Origin: Candidatus Latescibacterota bacterium
GTDB lineage: Bacteria > JAAXHH01 > JACQVL01
Direction of reading: 5' to 3'
NCBI GenBank assembly: GCA_016209865.1
Contig: JACQVL010000089.1
Location: 1 to 7,223, forward strand
Length of the DNA: 7,223 nt
The notes beneath the pieces are model-generated. The model ran no database searches. It was not told where the DNA came from and was given only the letters and a program-made list of their open reading frames with translations. The position numbers and the translations under genes were made by a program. Within the stretch, counting starts at the first letter, position 1. Each line of letters starts with the position of its first letter. Below, piece after piece: positions 6,371 through 7,223 of this stretch.

Positions 6371-6437
6371 GTAGGGGCGAAGCATTCACAGAGAGCAATC
6401 GGAAGCCTCGAATCCTGAGTGAATGCTTCGCCCCTAC
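6371..6437. repeat. Palindromic repeat with perfect 19-bp stem (GTAGGGGCGA family)
   Basis: A 67-bp inverted repeat: GTAGGGGCGAAGCATTCAC (6371-6389) is matched exactly by its reverse complement at 6419-6437 around a 29-nt loop. The outer ten bases are the same as the terminus of the element at 1043-1098. It fills most of the 116-bp gap between the GH127 stop and the TIM-barrel start. No coding capacity is present and no target-site duplication is obvious in the flanks. It resembles a MITE or REP-type element. In RNA the stem would be very stable, so it could act as a barrier between GH127 and the downstream block. It lacks a T run after the stem on either strand, so it is not a classical intrinsic terminator. 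Confidence 0.88.
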
Positions 6438-6451
6438 GACGTTCCAACGTG

Positions 6452-7223
6452 TCAATGCGATCGTATCCACACCGTCATCGTGCCCGGTCCGCGGTTGTTC
6501 CAGGCGTAATACGGGACCGCGGTCAGCGCGACCGGCCGGGTGCGGGCCAGCTGGACGGGCCGGTAGAGGCGTCCATCCCACGCGGATGCCTTCTGCACAC
6601 GGGCCTCGCCACGGATGACGCAGACGCCGTGTAGCAGGCCCGGCTCGAAGTCTGTGGTGAGCGGCGCGTCCGCCGGGAGTTGGATCGCGTGAACGTTCGT
6701 GTCGTGATCGATCTCTTCCAGACAGTAGACGACCGGGCCGCGCCGCAGGGCGACGTGACCGAGGTTATTGGTCACGCACGGGTGGGCTTCGAGCCGCTGG
6801 ATGGGCATGGGGAGGGACAGATGGACAGTGTCGCCGTCGGTCCATGACCGATCCAGTTGAAGATACCGGCCAGACTGGGTTGTGTCGCTGATCTCCTCTC
6901 CGTTGACGGCTACCCGTGCTCCTTCACACCAGCCGGGAATACGGAGGGACAGGGTGAACGTCGTCGGGCGCGGGAGATGGGTCGTGAGGGTGACTTCTCC
7001 ATCCCATGGATACCGCGTCGCCTGCGTCAGCGTCACCGTCGTCCCGTCTGCTAAGGTGGCGCGGGCAGCCCCGCCGATGTAGAGATGAACCCAGAGCCCG
7101 TCGTTCGATTGGCTATAGATGTAGGTGCCCAATGACGCCAGCAGCCGAGCGATGTTGGGCGGGCCGCAGGCGCAGCCGAACCAACCCTGGCGCATGCGAT
7201 CGCCGTTCGAGCGGAGGGGATTC
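6452..7223 (-). CDS. GH127 (DUF1680) glycoside hydrolase, C-terminal part
   Basis: The frame is open to the right edge, so this is the C-terminal 256 residues of a protein usually of about 600-650. The family removes beta-L-arabinofuranose from plant or other glycans using a cysteine nucleophile beside a zinc site. Diagnostic pieces are NPLRSNGDRMRQGWFGCACG then PPNIARLLASLG at the edge (about 7222-7130), followed by beta-sandwich signatures: SLRIPGWCEGARVAVNGE, LRRGPVVYCLEEID and VPYYAWNNRGPGTMTVWI at the C-terminus. The N-terminal (alpha/alpha)6 catalytic barrel, with the other zinc ligands and any export signal, is outside the window. The motif here is C-A-C-G where C-A-C-C is expected: the nucleophile equivalent is kept but the adjacent zinc-ligand Cys is Gly. 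It is separated from the next gene by a palindromic repeat and may be a separate unit upstream. Family certain; substrate and activity not. Confidence 0.9.
   Translation of the reverse strand, partial: NPLRSNGDRMRQGWFGCACGPPNIARLLASLGTYIYSQSNDGLWVHLYIGGAARATLADGTTVTLTQATRYPWDGEVTLTTHLPRPTTFTLSLRIPGWCEGARVAVNGEEISDTTQSGRYLQLDRSWTDGDTVHLSLPMPIQRLEAHPCVTNNLGHVALRRGPVVYCLEEIDHDTNVHAIQLPADAPLTTDFEPGLLHGVCVIRGEARVQKASAWDGRLYRPVQLARTRPVALTAVPYYAWNNRGPGTMTVWIRSH

Noticed and set aside
6450-6455. TTGACA on the minus strand at the GH127 stop, as a -35 box for the core block
   Set aside because: No acceptable -10 hexamer lies 16-18 bases downstream; the sequence there is the GC-rich arm of the palindrome.
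6336-6581. N-terminal extension of the TIM-barrel gene to an ATG at 6581
   Set aside because: It crosses the palindromic repeat and overlaps the end of the GH127 gene; the family's N-terminus starts at the ATG at 6335, which has a Shine-Dalgarno.

Overview
The window is a GC-rich stretch (roughly 60 % by eye) of bacterial chromosome in which every supported gene lies on the minus strand, so transcription reads from the right edge to the left. The order is: C-terminal part of a GH127 (DUF1680) beta-L-arabinofuranosidase-type glycoside hydrolase (open at the right edge), a hydroxypyruvate-isomerase-like TIM-barrel protein, a secreted SMP-30/gluconolactonase-type hydrolase, a sodium:solute symporter (SSS family), a Tat-exported amidase-signature enzyme close to peptide amidases, a phytanoyl-CoA dioxygenase (PhyH) family oxygenase, and the first 32 codons of a uroporphyrinogen-decarboxylase (URO-D) family protein running off the left edge.

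The mix of PhyH, URO-D-like, TIM-barrel isomerase, SMP-30, SSS and GH127 genes, with Sec- and Tat-type export signals and high GC, resembles carbohydrate- and organic-acid-scavenging loci of uncultivated or environmental diderm lineages (Latescibacterota, Poribacteria, Planctomycetota-like, possibly Chloroflexota). No marker fixes the phylum; this is inference.

The core is a tight four-gene block: TIM barrel, SMP-30 enzyme, SSS symporter, amidase, with gaps of 26, 13 and 40 bp and a Shine-Dalgarno before each gene. The symporter's Shine-Dalgarno overlaps the stop codon of the SMP-30 gene, which points to translational coupling. Two exported hydrolases (amidase and lactonase-like), one Na+-driven permease and one cytosolic sugar isomerase suggest an outside-to-inside route: an amide or lactone is opened outside the cytoplasm, the product is imported and then isomerised. 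The substrate is not identifiable from sequence.

The core block is bracketed by two palindromic elements that share the terminus GTAGGGGCGA: a 67-bp hairpin with a perfect 19-bp stem (6371-6437) between the GH127 and TIM-barrel genes, and a 56-bp double hairpin (1043-1098) between the amidase and PhyH genes. The second element supplies the amidase stop codon. They look like REP/MITE-type repeats. No tRNA, rRNA, CRISPR, transposase or integrase was seen. The most unusual points are the palindromes, a GH127 active-site motif that lacks one expected zinc-ligand cysteine, a possible second start in the amidase that would remove its export signal, and a strict context for the rare Leu codon TTA (always followed by G).
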